Assembly: GCA_027038695.1 (NCBI GenBank)
Contig: JALWHA010000198.1
Span: 1 to 9,825 of the forward strand
Source of the DNA: Acidobacteriota bacterium
GTDB lineage: Bacteria > Acidobacteriota > Holophagae > Thermotomaculales > Thermotomaculaceae
Direction: 5' to 3'
Length of the DNA stretch: 9,825 nucleotides
Program-made: the position numbers and the translations under genes
Notes under the pieces: model-generated
Seen by the model: the letters and a program-made list of their open reading frames with translations, nothing else
Told to the model about the DNA's origin: nothing
Databases searched by the model: none
Shown: piece by piece, positions 7,672-9,825 of the stretch
Layout of the letters: every line of letters begins with the position of its first letter
How positions within the stretch are numbered: the first letter of the stretch is position 1

Positions 7672-9720
7672 TTACTTTACATAAATTGCATGGTTTACAT
7701 CTACAACAGGATTAAAATTCGTTGTTGCGCTTTCTGCTGCTGCACTTTTCAACATTTCAGGAATAGATTTCCCACTTTCAAAGGGATTGATGATCATAGG
7801 TGTTCCTGTCTGGAGAAAAGTACCTATATAATATGCCGTTTGAACCTGCCCTGCATAGGTAAACTGAGGATTTTTATTATCCAATAAGAAACCGTGGTCA
7901 TTAATATCAAACTGGAATAGACCGCTTGCAACACCTGCTTCCACGGAAGTCATACCGAAAATCGGGTTCACAATCGGTTCAACCTGAGGAAATTGAGAAC
8001 CAAAAGCCCTCGCTATAGCATCACCTGAAATATTCGGTATAACCTGGTCCCCTATCGCTTCATGCATTAATACATACTTAGCTTCGCCTGAAAGTTTACC
8101 TGAAAGCACATATGGAGCATAGTTAATAGGATCGGCTGGATCAATTACAGTTTGAGCAAGTAACCAGAATTGAGCATATTGAGGAGTACCTGCAACAATA
8201 CCGTTTTCAGCGAGTTTAGCGTTGATAACGGGGGCAAATGTCGGTGAATTGATAAAAAGAGCAGAGATATTTCCACCGTCAACATTTAATACCGCTGCTT
8301 TAACCGCATTGCAAATAGCCATTAAGTTTGTGCCTGTCATCGCGCCTAATGACTGACCTACAAAAGTGAAACCTGCCGGATAGAGATCAGGCATATTATC
8401 ATCGGTGTAATCAACCCCGGCCTGTAACATTTTTACCATCATCATCTGGTCAAGGTTACATTGCCTTATATTGTCCCTTGCCGTTCTAAGATAAGCAAGG
8501 TTAATAAATAAAGCACCTGATGGGTCAAGCTGTCCGTCCGGACCCATTTCGCCGGTTTCATTATTCATATAATCTCCTGCCCTATCACCGTGCAGGACAA
8601 GGTCCATAGAAATAGTTGCAACACCTACCGAAGCAAAGGTATTAGCTATAGCAAGTGCGTCCATTTTAGTCCTTGTAATTCCGTGCTGGAATATAACAAC
8701 CGGAAAGGGGCCTGTACCTTTAGGAACGACAAGAATAAAAGGGACCGTGTTATCGCCAAATTGTTTAAATTTACCGTCGTCATTTTTTTCAAAGTGGCCG
8801 TTAAGAGGATTAGAAACAAAATTAGGAGATACAAAAGCACCGGTTAAAACACCGCCTATAGCATCGTGCGGAAAATCAATACCGGTCTGTGCTTCAACAT
8901 TTGCATAAAAAGCACCTACCAGTGCATCTCCAAGATATTTTCCATTAAAATTTGCAGAAGGCGCAGGCATAGCGTCAAGTTGCTGTTTCAATACCATAAA
9001 ATCATCGTATATACCCTGTGTGGTAAATGTGAAAGCAATAGCGATGTCATCTCTTGATATTCCTGATTGATCAAGAAAATCAAAAATAGGCTTCATAGCT
9101 TGCCTTAGATATTCAAGTTTCTGTGCCGTAGCGTCGTCAAGAAGCACAGTAGTTGAATGACCGTTTGAGTCAACAAGCGCATTTTCTCTTTCAAGTAGAT
9201 AAAATACTTTGTCAGGCTCAATAGATTTCCCGTTAGAGTCTTGAACTCCTTTTGTAACGACCACAACATACTTATGATGCGGTTTTAACGGCCAAACCGG
9301 CACCAATGAAACCGCTCCGCTTGCTGAGTCATAACCCATAACCGAAAAAGCCACTTCACTGCCAAAATCCTGGCTCCCCGCAGTAATATCAAGGAATTTA
9401 ATGGTGTTTGAATTTAAAGTTGAAGTGTCCGGAGCACCGTCAAGATAAAAAGAAATAGGAGCAACAGTAGAAAATCCGGAAAGTGAATTAACCGCATCAA
9501 TTAAATCTAATCCTTGAGGATTAGGTAGAGCATTTTTGCCTGTAACGGGATCAATTAACAGATCATTAGGAAAAGGAATGATCCCGGCGGCAGGGTCAAA
9601 AATTGCAGTGGTAAAATGTTCAAGCGGTTGCTCTTCGTTGCTTTCCAGATGATTGGCTGCTGCACAACCAAGCATAACTAACAATAACAAAAAGCACCCA
9701 AAAGAAAGAAACTTTTTCAT
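7672..9720 (-). CDS. surface lipoprotein lipase/lysophospholipase, Pla-1/cef (VolA-like) family
   Basis: A 682-residue lipoprotein with an alpha/beta-hydrolase domain. Residues 1-18 are a lipoprotein signal peptide ending VMLG before Cys19; Ala at +2 predicts the outer membrane. An N-terminal family domain follows (about 40-250), opening with FDPAAGIIPFPNDLL, characteristic of the bacterial virulence-factor lipase N-terminal family. The hydrolase domain (about 320-650) has the oxyanion-region HG at His346-Gly347 (FQHGI), nucleophile Ser457 in GQSLG, acid Asp558 in GDQVIP and base His609 in NDHGF, so the catalytic triad appears complete. The family hydrolyses acyl esters; VolA of Vibrio cholerae is a surface lysophospholipase paired with FadL, and the next gene here is a FadL homologue 14 bp downstream. 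I chose ATG 9720 over an in-frame GTG at 9732 because GGGAGG lies between them. The substrate (lysophospholipid, phospholipid or triglyceride) is not determined by the sequence. Confidence 0.9.
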   Translation of the reverse strand: MKKFLSFGCFLLLLVMLGCAAANHLESNEEQPLEHFTTAIFDPAAGIIPFPNDLLIDPVTGKNALPNPQGLDLIDAVNSLSGFSTVAPISFYLDGAPDTSTLNSNTIKFLDITAGSQDFGSEVAFSVMGYDSASGAVSLVPVWPLKPHHKYVVVVTKGVQDSNGKSIEPDKVFYLLERENALVDSNGHSTTVLLDDATAQKLEYLRQAMKPIFDFLDQSGISRDDIAIAFTFTTQGIYDDFMVLKQQLDAMPAPSANFNGKYLGDALVGAFYANVEAQTGIDFPHDAIGGVLTGAFVSPNFVSNPLNGHFEKNDDGKFKQFGDNTVPFILVVPKGTGPFPVVIFQHGITRTKMDALAIANTFASVGVATISMDLVLHGDRAGDYMNNETGEMGPDGQLDPSGALFINLAYLRTARDNIRQCNLDQMMMVKMLQAGVDYTDDNMPDLYPAGFTFVGQSLGAMTGTNLMAICNAVKAAVLNVDGGNISALFINSPTFAPVINAKLAENGIVAGTPQYAQFWLLAQTVIDPADPINYAPYVLSGKLSGEAKYVLMHEAIGDQVIPNISGDAIARAFGSQFPQVEPIVNPIFGMTSVEAGVASGLFQFDINDHGFLLDNKNPQFTYAGQVQTAYYIGTFLQTGTPMIINPFESGKSIPEMLKSAAAESATTNFNPVVDVNHAIYVK

Positions 9721-9825
9721 AAAACCTCCCACGCATTTCTTTTATTTTACAATCAAAATGTTAAAAAATTTCACCTCCAATCACTTATAGAACTTTATAT
9801 TTATATTACTTAAATTTAACTTTAA
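9721..9825 (-). promoter_or_regulatory. AT-rich leader upstream of the lipase-porin unit
   Basis: About 105 bp without a credible gene. It is very AT-rich between 9781 and 9825 and most likely holds the promoter of the lipase-porin unit. A weak sigma70-like -10 candidate TATAAG lies near 9784-9789, with only a poor TTAAGT -35 about 18 bp upstream. A 10-bp palindrome TTAAATTTAA sits at 9810-9819 and could be an operator half-site pair, but is low complexity. A second strong Shine-Dalgarno-like GGAGGTG lies at 9772-9778 without a proper start after it. No sigma54-type -24/-12 element is visible. Transcription start is not determined by what can be read here. Confidence 0.35.
9725..9730 (-). promoter_or_regulatory. 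ribosome-binding site of the lipase gene
   Basis: GGGAGG on the minus strand with a 4-nt TTTT spacer to the ATG at 9720-9718. It decides the start: the upstream in-frame GTG at 9732-9730 overlaps this motif and would add only four residues before the lipoprotein signal peptide. Confidence 0.7.

Noticed and set aside
8646..8840. Minus-strand frame of 64 codons with hydrophobic content inside the lipase gene
   Set aside because: It overlaps the alpha/beta-hydrolase coding sequence in another frame, across the FQHGI region, and has no independent support.
9721..9732. GTG at 9732 as the lipase start
   Set aside because: The GTG overlaps the GGGAGG ribosome-binding site that correctly positions ATG 9720, and starting there would only add MGGF before an already complete lipoprotein signal peptide.
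9742..9774. Possible leader peptide gene GTG...TAA of 10 codons upstream of the lipase
   Set aside because: The GTG lies within the Shine-Dalgarno-like motif itself, leaving no spacer, and the peptide has no run of regulatory codons or attenuator hairpin after it.
9810..9819. Palindrome TTAAATTTAA as a specific operator upstream of the lipase
   Set aside because: Only A and T in a very AT-rich stretch, 10 bp long, with no second copy; chance occurrence is likely.

Overview
The window is a gene-dense, AT-rich stretch (roughly 37-38% GC by eye) from a Gram-negative (diderm) bacterium. An OmpP1/FadL outer-membrane porin and an outer-membrane-type lipoprotein show the double envelope. Every supported gene lies on the minus strand, so transcription runs from high to low coordinates. 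The low GC, compact coupled operons and gene content would fit a non-proteobacterial diderm lineage such as Deferribacterota or relatives, but this assignment is only a guess.

Upstream block (about 9825-6411): an AT-rich leader, then a surface-lipase-type lipoprotein of the Pla-1/cef/VolA family (7672-9720), then a FadL-type long-chain fatty-acid porin 14 bp downstream (6455-7657), then a strong GC-rich hairpin terminator (6418-6443). Lipase and porin form a compact two-gene lipid-scavenging unit: the lipase releases fatty acids at the cell surface and the porin takes them across the outer membrane. The same pairing is known for volA-fadL of Vibrio cholerae.

Downstream block (6392 to the left edge): an NtrC-type response regulator, the replicative helicase DnaB, and then type IV pilus / type II secretion core genes: a PilC/GspF inner-membrane platform protein, a PilB/GspE assembly ATPase, a short PilM/GspL-like cytoplasmic protein, and the start of a PilN-like membrane protein that runs off the left edge. 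Gaps are 17, 6, 17 and 4 bp, and the last two genes overlap, so this is almost certainly one operon. The PilN-like gene has a TTG start inside the end of the PilM-like gene.

The main surprises are: (1) the response regulator keeps receiver, Walker A, arginine-finger region and Fis-type helix-turn-helix, but has lost the sigma54-contacting GAFTGA loop and the Walker B acidic pair, so it is unlikely to be a normal sigma54 activator; (2) the VolA-FadL pair; (3) a PilM-like protein that lacks the visible actin-like nucleotide-binding motifs; (4) dnaB sitting between the regulator and the pilus genes, with its stop codon embedded in the ribosome-binding site of pilC. I found no RNA genes, CRISPR arrays, insertion sequences or long repeats.
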